A stretch of 5,096 bases of DNA from Propionibacteriaceae bacterium (GTDB taxonomy: Bacteria > Actinomycetota > Actinomycetes > Propionibacteriales > Propionibacteriaceae). Where the stretch lies: contig WQYJ01000161.1 in the NCBI GenBank assembly GCA_009781325.1, forward strand, positions 1 through 5,096, in the 5' to 3' direction. The notes under the pieces were generated by a model. The model worked only from the letters and a program-made list of their open reading frames with translations. It did not search any database and was not told the origin of the DNA. The stretch's first letter is position 1. Each line of letters opens with the position of its first letter. Shown one piece after another: positions 1 through 5,096 of this stretch. Both the position numbers and the translations under genes were made by a program.

Positions 1-6
1 GATCAC

Positions 7-12
7 AGGTAG
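7..12 (+). promoter_or_regulatory. Weak ribosome binding site for ychF
   Basis: AGGTAG, a five-of-six match to AGGAGG, lies 9 nt before the GTG start at 22. It supports GTG rather than an internal ATG as the start. Only 21 bases precede the gene in the window, so a promoter cannot be judged. Confidence 0.4.
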
Positions 13-21
13 AATCTCTCT

Positions 22-1092
22 GTGGCTCTCACTATCGGAATCGTCGGACTGCCTAACTCAGGCAAGTCCACATTGTTTAATGCCCTGACCCGCAACAAGG
101 TACCAACCGCCTCGTACGCCTTCGCGACTATCGAGGCCAACACCGGAATCGTCGGCGTACCTGATCCGCGCCTGAAGGTCCTCGCAGAAATCTACAACGC
201 CGAGAAAATCATCGAAGCCACCGTCAGTTTCGTTGACATCGCAGGAATCGCCAAAGGTGCCTCCCAGGGTGAAGGAATGGGCAATGCCTTCCTCGCCTCG
301 ATCCGCGAAGCCGATGCCATCTGCCAGGTCACAGCAGCCTTCACCGACAAGGATGTCGCTCACTATGGCGGCGACTCTGATCCCGCTTCTGACATCGAAA
401 CAATCACCACCGAGCTCATCCTCGCGGACCTTCAGACCATCGAGAAGGCCATGCCCCGACTCGAAAAGGAACTGCGGATCAAGAAGGAATCCCAGTCTAC
501 GATGGACGCTTGGCAGGAAGCCTACCGCGTACTGAGTGACGGCCAGACGGTCTTTGCCGCCGGTCTGGACCTAGAACCGCTCCGCGATCTCTTCCTGTTA
601 ACAGCCAAGCCGTTCATCTATGTCTTCAACTGTGACCAAGACACCCTCGCCGACGAGGAAGCACTCAACTCAATGAGAGCCATCGTCGCTCCGGCCGAAG
701 CTATCTTCCTCGATGCCAAGTTCGAATCCGAGCTAATCGAGATGGACGACAATGAGGCCCGCGAATTCCTAGCTGACATGGGCATCGACGAACCAGGCCT
801 CGACAAGCTCGCGCGTGTCGGATACGCCACACTCGGGCTCCAAAGCTTCCTCACCGCCGGGCCGAAGGAAGCCCGCGCCTGGACGATCCGCCAAGGCTGG
901 ACAGCACCGCTCGCCGCCGGTGTGATCCACACTGACTTCCAAAAGAAGTTCATCAAAGCCGAGGTCGTCGCCTATGAAGACCTCGTTGAACTCGGGTCCG
1001 TCGCTGCAGCGCGTACTGCTGGAAAAGCCAGGATCGAAGGAAAAGAGTACGTGATGCGCGACAATGATGTCGTCGAATTCAGGCACGGCTGA
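22..1092 (+). CDS. ychF: YchF/OLA1-family ATPase (Obg-related P-loop protein), divergent
   Basis: Encodes 356 residues, close to the 363 of E. coli YchF. Family knowledge: YchF is a cytosolic P-loop NTPase of the Obg group that prefers ATP and associates with ribosomes. Seen here: P-loop GLPNSGKST at residues 9-17, switch region around ATIEAN 35-40, Walker B/G3 DIAG at 72-75 followed by KGASQGEGMGN, the family insert with DIETITTELILADLQ near 124-138, the G4 position NCDQ at 203-206, and a C-terminal TGS domain from about 273 with AGVIHTDF at 299-306. The GTG start places MALTIGIVGLPN exactly where family members begin; a weak AGGTAG lies 9 nt upstream. Oddities: NSGKS instead of the usual NVGKS, Gln206 where the ATP-specifying NxxE motif has Glu, FQKKF for the usual FERGF, and the chain ends EFRHG where relatives usually end in FRFNV. 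It may be a diverged paralogue or a lineage-specific form. The family call is very safe; normal function is less so. Confidence 0.95.
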   Translation: MALTIGIVGLPNSGKSTLFNALTRNKVPTASYAFATIEANTGIVGVPDPRLKVLAEIYNAEKIIEATVSFVDIAGIAKGASQGEGMGNAFLASIREADAICQVTAAFTDKDVAHYGGDSDPASDIETITTELILADLQTIEKAMPRLEKELRIKKESQSTMDAWQEAYRVLSDGQTVFAAGLDLEPLRDLFLLTAKPFIYVFNCDQDTLADEEALNSMRAIVAPAEAIFLDAKFESELIEMDDNEAREFLADMGIDEPGLDKLARVGYATLGLQSFLTAGPKEARAWTIRQGWTAPLAAGVIHTDFQKKFIKAEVVAYEDLVELGSVAAARTAGKARIEGKEYVMRDNDVVEFRHG

Positions 1093-1093
1093 G

Positions 1094-1618
1094 ATGGCTC
1101 ATATCCATACCGAACCTGGGCAGTACGACCTCACGGCGAGCGCCTATATCGTACGAACCTCAGCGCCAGAACCGGCGATCCTGCTCCACAAGCACAAAAC
1201 TTTGGGATGGATCATGCAGCCAGGCGGACACGTGGAACTCAACGAGACTCCGTGGCAAGCGATCTGCCATGAGATTCGCGAAGAAACCGGCTACGACATG
1301 GATCAGTTGCAGGTTCTGCAGCCGCCTCTGCGGCTTCCGACTGCACTGGGTGTAGACCGCCACCCCCAGCCGCTATCGATTTCAAGCTTCCAGTTCAGCG
1401 ACATCGACCACTTTCACACCGACATCACCTTCGTCTTCACCACCGACCAAAACCCCCGCCATAACCCAGGCGAAGACGAGTCCCCGGTTTTGCTTTGGCT
1501 CACTCGCCAAGACCTAGTCGACCTAGACCCTACCCAAACCCACGAAGAAATCCTTGCAACAGCACTGTTCATCCTGGATACGGTGCTTCATCAATGGGAG
1601 CCCATCCACGCAAGCTAA
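1094..1618 (+). CDS. Nudix hydrolase (MutT-like)
   Basis: A 174-residue single-domain Nudix protein, a typical length for the family. Nudix enzymes hydrolyse a nucleoside diphosphate linked to some moiety X, using Mg2+ held by the Nudix-box glutamates. The box spans residues 45-67: Gly45, Glu51, then HEIREETGY at 59-67, so the metal-binding REUXEE core is present except that His59 replaces the first Arg. It is preceded by QPGGHVE, typical of a MutT-like subgroup, and followed by an HxHxD motif at 106-110 (HFHTD). No signal peptide or membrane segment is seen, so it is presumably cytosolic. The reading frame is open 30 bases further upstream (ATG at 1064), but the ATG at 1094, one base after the ychF stop, is preferred: it gives the normal N-terminus, and the pair looks translationally coupled, since no strong ribosome binding site precedes it. 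The substrate cannot be read from sequence. Confidence 0.9.
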   Translation: MAHIHTEPGQYDLTASAYIVRTSAPEPAILLHKHKTLGWIMQPGGHVELNETPWQAICHEIREETGYDMDQLQVLQPPLRLPTALGVDRHPQPLSISSFQFSDIDHFHTDITFVFTTDQNPRHNPGEDESPVLLWLTRQDLVDLDPTQTHEEILATALFILDTVLHQWEPIHAS

Positions 1619-1685
1619 ATAGCCCTAGGGGTCAGTTTTCAGAGAGCCCATCAGCTTGTGAAGGCATGATTAGGCTGCTGCAGAT
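1619..1685. other. Convergent intergenic gap, no clear terminator
   Basis: This 67-bp gap lies between the stop codons of the Nudix gene (+) and the ligase gene (-). A bidirectional terminator would be expected here, but I see only an 8-base palindrome (CCCTAGGG, about 1623-1630) and short weak inverted matches, with no GC stem followed by a T tract on either strand. Confidence 0.5.
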
Positions 1686-3401
1686 TCAGGCTTTCGCCAA
1701 TTCCTCGTGTTCTAGCTCGGTGTAGGCGATCTTTCCTACTCGGGTGGTGGGTAGAGAATCGCGGAACTCTATTTTGCGCGGAACAGCCCACTTAATCAGG
1801 TGTTTACGACAGTACGCGAGGAGCTCGGCTCGTACTTCTTCTGTTCCTTCGATGCCGTCATTGAGCAGCACGAAACCCTTCACTGACGACATCTGGTATT
1901 CATCGGGCAAGCCGATGACGCAGGCGCGGTTGACGTGTGGATGGGACTCGAGGACCTGCTCGACCTGGAGCGGGTAGACCGAAACACCGGAGACCTTGAT
2001 CAGGCGCTTCATCCGGCCCATGAAATAGAGATACCCGTCGGCATCCATCGTCCCGATGTCACCGGTATGCAGCCATGTCTGGCCGTCAGCGTGAACACGC
2101 AGGGTGTGTTCAGTAGCTTCGGGGTCCTTCAGATAGCCCTTCATCAATGTGGGCCCGGTCATGCAGATTTCGCCCTCGGTGTCGTAGGGCAGATCCTCAC
2201 CTGTGGCGGTATCCACGATCTTGATCATGATCCCCGGCAGCGGGATTCCCATGGAATTGTCCCGATAGGCCCCACTCGGCGAGACTGCGCAGGCGGTTAC
2301 GCACTCGGTAAGCCCGTACCCTTCGATCAACTCCACTGTCGAACCCTGAGCCATGATCGCAGAATCGAAGCGGCGTTTCAGATCGGCGGACAGCATATCT
2401 CCGCCGCTGTACGCGCCCTTGAGCTTGTTGAAGGAAGCCTTCTTGAACTTGGGGTTGCTCATCAGGGCCTGGAAGAGAGTCGGCACACCAGCGATGTACT
2501 GGGGATTGTGCTTGAGCAGGTTGTTGATGTAGATGTCGGCGGAGAACTCAGGCACCAGAATAAAGTGGGCACCCACACACATCGTCGTATGAATACACAG
2601 CCCCAACCCGAAACCATGGAAGGCCGGGAGGATCGCCAAGACCGAATCACCAGCGGTAATCCGCGAAATCTCCTCCATACACACAGCCAGACCATTGAAG
2701 TTAGCCGAGGACAGTTCGATCCCCTTGGGCAGGTTCGTCGTACCGCCGCTAAAGAGAATCACAGCCCCGTCGTCTGGCTCAATGGGTCGAGAGTACGCAG
2801 GATCGTCAGCGAGGGTCAGTGCATTGGCACCGGTGCCGAGGAAGTCTTTCCAGGTGATGACCTTAGGATCGTCAGTGGGCACTGATGCAATTTTGCGGCC
2901 CTTGGTGATCGCGAAACCAATCTTCATCGGCCGGGTCAGATAATCGGAGAACTTCGCGATCACGATGCGTTGCAGGCCCGCCTCCACAGCCAAGTCGCGG
3001 AAGACCGGGTAGAACATGTCCACAGTCACCGCCCATTGAGAACCAGTGATGGTGATGTAGTGCTTGAGCTCCTCAGGTGAGGACAAGGGATGAGTCATCA
3101 CAGCGTACGCGCCGATCTTGTTGAGCGCATAGAAACCAATGACCACATTGGGTACGTTAGGCAGCGAGAGCACCACGGAATCCCGAGACTTGATCCCATA
3201 GGCCTCAAAGGCTGCCGCGCACAGATCGACTTCCCGCTTCAACTCCGTGAATGACATGCGCTTGCCCATGAAGAACAGTGCTGTTTCGTCGGGCCACAGG
3301 GTCGCAGAGTTGACCAGCATCTCGTACATCGTCGCATCGGGGACCTGGACGTCATCAGAAATGCCCTGATAGAGAGATAGCCACGGTTTTTCGGTTGTCA
3401 T
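1686..3401 (-). CDS. AMP-forming acyl/aryl-CoA ligase (ANL superfamily)
   Basis: A 571-residue class I adenylate-forming enzyme, normal length for an acyl-CoA synthetase. Such enzymes use ATP to make an acyl-AMP and then usually a CoA thioester. Motifs seen in order: phosphate-binding loop FSGGTTNLPKG at 217-227, YSGGDMLS at 331-338, the A5 motif GYGLTE at 361-366, the ribose-binding Asp448 in LHTGDIG, the hinge GRMKRLIKVSG at 462-472 (Arg where Asp or Glu is common), and the C-terminal catalytic Lys557 in TTRVGKI. All catalytic elements are present, so it is likely active. The ATG at 3401 has AGGAA four bases upstream on the minus strand. It is the second gene of a probable operon with the E2-like gene, whose stop is 37 bp upstream. 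The overall look is of fatty-acid or 4-coumarate-type ligases, but the substrate is unknown; transfer to a protein carrier instead of CoA is also possible. Confidence 0.93.
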   Translation of the reverse strand: MTTEKPWLSLYQGISDDVQVPDATMYEMLVNSATLWPDETALFFMGKRMSFTELKREVDLCAAAFEAYGIKSRDSVVLSLPNVPNVVIGFYALNKIGAYAVMTHPLSSPEELKHYITITGSQWAVTVDMFYPVFRDLAVEAGLQRIVIAKFSDYLTRPMKIGFAITKGRKIASVPTDDPKVITWKDFLGTGANALTLADDPAYSRPIEPDDGAVILFSGGTTNLPKGIELSSANFNGLAVCMEEISRITAGDSVLAILPAFHGFGLGLCIHTTMCVGAHFILVPEFSADIYINNLLKHNPQYIAGVPTLFQALMSNPKFKKASFNKLKGAYSGGDMLSADLKRRFDSAIMAQGSTVELIEGYGLTECVTACAVSPSGAYRDNSMGIPLPGIMIKIVDTATGEDLPYDTEGEICMTGPTLMKGYLKDPEATEHTLRVHADGQTWLHTGDIGTMDADGYLYFMGRMKRLIKVSGVSVYPLQVEQVLESHPHVNRACVIGLPDEYQMSSVKGFVLLNDGIEGTEEVRAELLAYCRKHLIKWAVPRKIEFRDSLPTTRVGKIAYTELEHEELAKA

Positions 3402-3405
3402 CGGA

Positions 3406-3410
3406 TTCCT
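3406..3410 (-). promoter_or_regulatory. Ribosome binding site of the ligase gene
   Basis: On the minus strand AGGAA lies four bases before the ATG at 3401. It supports this start and independent translation initiation in the 37-bp gap after the E2-like gene. Confidence 0.6.
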
Positions 3411-3438
3411 ATCGTGTCGGATCGGCGAAAGTTCACCA

Positions 3439-4290
3439 TTACAGAGTTTCCAGCATTTCCGGATGTTCGAGGTAGTCCATCATCAGTTCAAGAGATCGTG
3501 CATCATAATATCCATCTGCAATTCTCTCATCGAGAGCCACCCGCAGTTGCGCCATTTTGCGGACTGTCGGTTGTCCGTCATCACCGACGCACACGGTGGG
3601 CTCGATCTTACCGATGGAAACAAACAGCGAACATGTGCCCCATTCGAAGAGGTGATGGTACGGAGCTCCCAGCCCCACGCTGCCCAGATTAGCCACATAA
3701 ACGCTGGCTCGAAGCGGATCGATTCCCTTCAGAAATCCAGGGGTGTCGACATAGAAGTCCCACCATTCAAGCAGCTTGATGGCGAACCTCAGCAGCCCGC
3801 GCGGCAGATGCAGGAACATACCGACCAGCTTGTCGTCGTCCTTCTGTTCACCCTTTTTTGCAACGCGAATTTCACCGGTCAGCTTGGCGATGGCTGTAGC
3901 GCGGTCATCCTCGGGTTTGATGGTGACTAGGACATTGGTCTCCTGGGAATCATCGGAGTACTTCTGGCGGGCTATGAACGAGAGAACCACATTGTGACGC
4001 TGGTATAACCTGCGCCCAATGATGTACCGGTTCAGCGTAGGCCGGGCTCGCAGCGTCTTGACCAAGGCCAACATGAATGCCTGGAAGATCGTGATCTCGT
4101 TGTCGGTACCCTTGTTTTTCTCGATGTACGCCAGCAGCGGTTCAGCATTGACGCTGATAGGAAAGTACGCAATGGAGTCATTGCGCCCCTTCATCAAGTA
4201 GGGAAACATTGCATTCAAGTCGTACGACAGCTTCACCCGTGAAGCATCGTAACGATCCCCCCGACGTTTGCGCGGTGTGCCAGAAGTCAT
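3439..4290 (-). CDS. CAT-fold protein resembling 2-oxo acid dehydrogenase E2 catalytic domain, with altered active-site motif
   Basis: Encodes 283 residues that align by pattern with the catalytic (chloramphenicol acetyltransferase-like) domain of E2 acyltransferases; there is no lipoyl domain or E3-binding domain before it. Recognisable parts: a central TIFQAFMLALVKTLR helix (67-81), the strand VYVANLGSVGLGAP (197-210), FVSIGKIEP (223-231), and the C-terminal segment RVALDERIADG (250-260) corresponding to the E2 motif DHRxxDG. Here the catalytic His is Glu255, while Asp254, Arg256, Asp259 and Gly260 are kept. A substitute His could be His212 or His213 (YHHLFEWG), but that is speculation. The start is firm: AAGGAGG lies 7 nt upstream of the ATG. 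It is the first gene of the pair with the acyl-CoA ligase, suggesting a shared acyl substrate. It may be a non-acetylating, structural or regulatory member of the fold. It is unlikely to be a true pyruvate dehydrogenase subunit, because no E1/E3 genes or lipoyl domain accompany it. Confidence 0.82.
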   Translation of the reverse strand: MTSGTPRKRRGDRYDASRVKLSYDLNAMFPYLMKGRNDSIAYFPISVNAEPLLAYIEKNKGTDNEITIFQAFMLALVKTLRARPTLNRYIIGRRLYQRHNVVLSFIARQKYSDDSQETNVLVTIKPEDDRATAIAKLTGEIRVAKKGEQKDDDKLVGMFLHLPRGLLRFAIKLLEWWDFYVDTPGFLKGIDPLRASVYVANLGSVGLGAPYHHLFEWGTCSLFVSIGKIEPTVCVGDDGQPTVRKMAQLRVALDERIADGYYDARSLELMMDYLEHPEMLETL

Positions 4291-4297
4291 GATTGCC

Positions 4298-4304
4298 CCT
4301 CCTT
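4298..4304 (-). promoter_or_regulatory. Strong ribosome binding site of the E2-like gene
   Basis: AAGGAGG on the minus strand, a full match to the anti-Shine-Dalgarno, is separated by 7 nt from the ATG at 4290. It fixes the start and predicts efficient translation of the first gene of the minus-strand pair. Confidence 0.85.
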
Positions 4305-4416
4305 AAGCATTACTGTTCGATGCTAACCCATGTGTCCGATTGGCGAAGCAAAATGGTCCGTTTGCTGGACCTTCTTATCACAATCTCAGCTTGAGGAGCC
4401 TGACACCGGGACGCCC

Positions 4417-4498
4417 CCCCCCGGTCATCCTGCCGCAGGCAGGACCCCCGGCAGCTAACGTATGGACTTGGGTCAAGGCCTACTCACAGTCCCTACGT
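4417..4498 (+). repeat. Direct repeat unit 1 (82 bp)
   Basis: Hairpin half: TCCTGCC (4428-4434), loop GCA, GGCAGGA (4438-4444), extended by CCGG (4421-4424) pairing with CCGG (4448-4451) across a 3x3 internal loop. The tail half runs from about 4453 to 4498 and differs from units 2 and 3 by three A/T exchanges near 4484-4490, which weaken the second stem (GGGTCA at 4470-4475 now faces AGTCCC). Confidence 0.9.
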
Positions 4499-4580
4499 CC
4501 CCCCGGTCATCCTGCCGCAGGCAGGACCCCCGGCAGCTAACGTATGGACTTGGGTCAAGGCCTACACACTGACCCTACGT
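4499..4580 (+). repeat. Direct repeat unit 2 (82 bp)
   Basis: The hairpin half is identical to unit 1 (stem 4510-4516 with 4520-4526, loop GCA). The tail half forms a second possible stem: ACGTA (4540-4544) with TACGT (4576-4580) and GGGTCA (4552-4557) with TGACCC (4570-4575), with a 7-base bulge on the left arm and a 12-base loop containing the palindrome AGGCCT. Confidence 0.9.
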
Positions 4581-4663
4581 CCCCCCGGTCATCCTGCCGC
4601 CAGGCAGGACCCCCGGCAGCTAACGTATGGACTTGGGTCAAGGCCTACACACTGACCCTACGT
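4581..4663 (+). repeat. Direct repeat unit 3 (83 bp)
   Basis: Identical to unit 2 except for one extra base in the hairpin loop (GCCA, 4599-4602, instead of GCA). The stem arms are 4592-4598 and 4603-4609. The second stem is intact: ACGTA 4623-4627 with TACGT 4659-4663, and GGGTCA 4635-4640 with TGACCC 4653-4658. Confidence 0.9.
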
Positions 4664-4668
4664 CGGCC

Positions 4669-4707
4669 GCCGGGGGTCCTGCCTGACGGCAGGATGACCG
4701 GGGGGGG
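4669..4707 (-). repeat. Inverted copy of the hairpin half of the repeat unit
   Basis: Read on the minus strand this matches the first 39 bp of the array: a C run, CCGG, TCA, TCCTGCC, loop GTCA, GGCAGGA, CCC, CCGG, C. The tail half of the unit is missing. The loop differs again (4 bases, GTCA), while both stem arms are unchanged. It lies 24-62 bases downstream of the MT-A70 stop codon, so it would be the first hairpin met by transcription leaving that gene. The stem is followed by C residues, not a U tract. Confidence 0.88.
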
Positions 4708-4719
4708 TGTGACAGATTA

Positions 4720-4730
4720 AACGTCACGTT
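4720..4730. repeat. 11-base palindrome next to the MT-A70 stop codon
   Basis: AACGT-C-ACGTT is a perfect inverted repeat with one central base, directly abutting the MT-A70 stop codon (4731-4733). It is too short to act as a terminator alone. It could be a protein-binding site or chance. Confidence 0.4.
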
Positions 4731-5096
4731 CTACAGTTCAAAGAGCGCAGGGTTCTCATCCTCATCGAAGGCATCATCGCTCCAGTGGTCCTTGCGGTGT
4801 TCGGCCATGGGGCCGCCTTCATACCCTCGGTGGGTCTGCCCGCGCGGGTCGAGGTCTTCGGCTGCTTCGTCACCCCAGGCTGACCAGCCCGGATGGGGGT
4901 AGCGGGCAAAGAGCTCCAAACGCGGCGCAGGAGAACAGGCCTCGATCAACGCGTACTGCTCATCAGGCTTACGGGAGTGCTCCCGTTTTCGAGTTTCGAT
5001 CATGTTGACCTGGCGCCGAGCTGGTTCCAGGGTACGCATGTGCCCGCGTACTCCAAACAGCAATAACTCGGTGACATTGCGGAAGTAGAAACCTAC
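4731..5096 (-). CDS. MT-A70-family adenine-N6 methyltransferase, C-terminal part (start outside window)
   Basis: The reading frame is open to the right edge, giving the last 121 residues of a longer protein. The visible part matches the C-terminal half of MT-A70 methyltransferases, which use S-adenosylmethionine to methylate adenine N6 in DNA or RNA: GFYFRNVTELLLFGVRGH, then REHSRKPDEQYALIE, then LELFARYPHPGWSAWGDE. The catalytic DPPW-type motif would lie upstream, beyond the edge, so activity cannot be judged. After the conserved GWSAWGDE a tail of about 45 residues, rich in Asp, Glu and His, ends in NPALFEL. Bacterial members are often solitary methyltransferases on phages and other mobile elements, so this may mark accessory DNA. 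Initiation inside the visible part (TTG at 5063) is unlikely because the upstream residues also match the family. Confidence 0.9.
   Translation of the reverse strand, partial: VGFYFRNVTELLLFGVRGHMRTLEPARRQVNMIETRKREHSRKPDEQYALIEACSPAPRLELFARYPHPGWSAWGDEAAEDLDPRGQTHRGYEGGPMAEHRKDHWSDDAFDEDENPALFEL

Larger units (their letters stand above)
4414..4707. repeat. Composite repeat element: three direct repeats closed by an inverted terminal copy
   Basis: The whole unit is about 294 bp. Its left 39 bp (4414-4452, beginning with a run of nine C) and right 39 bp (4669-4707, ending in a run of eight G) are near-perfect inverted repeats, differing by one C in the run and a base in the hairpin loop. Between them lie the direct copies at 82-bp spacing. 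No transposase or other protein is encoded inside. The structure could be a small non-autonomous mobile element, a BIME-like assembly of palindromic units, or a structured terminator or RNA block. I see no clear target-site duplication at its edges. Confidence 0.8.
4291..4730. other. 440-bp non-coding gap with a repeat array
   Basis: This gap lies between the start of the E2-like gene and the stop of the MT-A70 gene. From left to right it holds the ribosome binding site, about 110 bp of unique sequence (4305-4413) that must contain any promoter of the E2-like/ligase operon, the direct-repeat array (4417-4663), its inverted hairpin copy (4669-4707), and an 11-base palindrome against the MT-A70 stop codon. 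In the unique part there is a small inverted repeat, GGTCC at 4355-4359 and GGACC at 4367-4371 with a 7-base spacer, which could be an operator half-site pair or chance. I found no convincing -35/-10 pair, tRNA or small protein gene. Confidence 0.75.

Noticed and set aside
1935..2885. 316-residue open frame on the plus strand
   Set aside because: It lies wholly antisense to the ligase gene, whose motifs are intact. It shows no recognisable domain and looks like a shadow of codon bias.
3439..4290. Genuine pyruvate dehydrogenase E2 subunit
   Set aside because: There is no lipoyl or E3-binding domain, no E1/E3 genes nearby, and the catalytic His is replaced by Glu.
3415..4347. Similar 16-base boxes ahead of both minus-strand genes (3414-3429 and 4332-4347, 14 of 16 identical)
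   Set aside because: A rough estimate gives a few such pairs by chance in a 5-kb window, and the distances to the two start codons differ (about 13 and 42 bases).
4305..4413. Promoter of the E2-like operon
   Set aside because: Candidate boxes on the minus strand (a TTGCTT with a TAGCAT about 20 bases on, or a TGTGATAAG) have wrong spacing or no partner, so no site can be supported.
4340..4540. Small 66-residue protein on the plus strand over the repeats
   Set aside because: It crosses the repeat units, whose 82-bp period is not a multiple of three, has no ribosome binding site, and resembles no known family.
4414..4707. CRISPR array
   Set aside because: The 44-base segments between hairpin blocks are the same sequence in every unit, not unique spacers, one block is inverted, and no cas gene is present.
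4669..4707. Canonical intrinsic terminator of the MT-A70 gene
   Set aside because: The hairpin is strong but is followed by C residues on the minus strand, not a T tract, so the standard signature is missing.

Overview
The window looks like chromosomal DNA from a fairly GC-rich bacterium, most likely an actinomycete (Actinomycetota). This rests mainly on the first gene, a YchF/OLA1-type ATPase whose sequence follows the actinobacterial pattern (for example ATIE where proteobacterial forms have CTIE, and the LTAGPKEARAWTIRQG stretch). I cannot name a genus.

Layout: 22-1092 (+) encodes a divergent YchF. It is followed one base later by a Nudix hydrolase (1094-1618, +), so the two probably form a translationally coupled pair. 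A 67-bp convergent gap separates them from a minus-strand pair read right to left: a CAT-fold protein resembling the catalytic domain of 2-oxo acid dehydrogenase E2 (4290-3439), then, after 37 bp, an AMP-forming acyl/aryl-CoA ligase (3401-1686). Together these could activate a carboxylic acid and handle the acyl group, but the E2-like protein has Glu where the family's catalytic His belongs, so ordinary acyltransferase chemistry is doubtful. From 4731 to the right edge, also on the minus strand, lies the C-terminal part of an MT-A70-family adenine-N6 methyltransferase; its catalytic core is outside the window.

The most unusual part is the 440-bp non-coding gap 4291-4730. It holds three contiguous direct repeats of 82-83 bp (4417-4663), each with a GC-rich hairpin, and then an inverted copy of the hairpin part alone (4669-4707). 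The first hairpin block and the inverted one form 39-bp terminal inverted repeats around a unit of about 294 bp. The stems are invariant while the loops differ in sequence and length, which suggests the folded form matters. The array does not fit a CRISPR, a coding repeat or a canonical intrinsic terminator. It separates the MT-A70 gene from the E2-like/ligase operon and could be a small non-autonomous mobile element, a BIME-like repeat or a structured RNA/terminator block.
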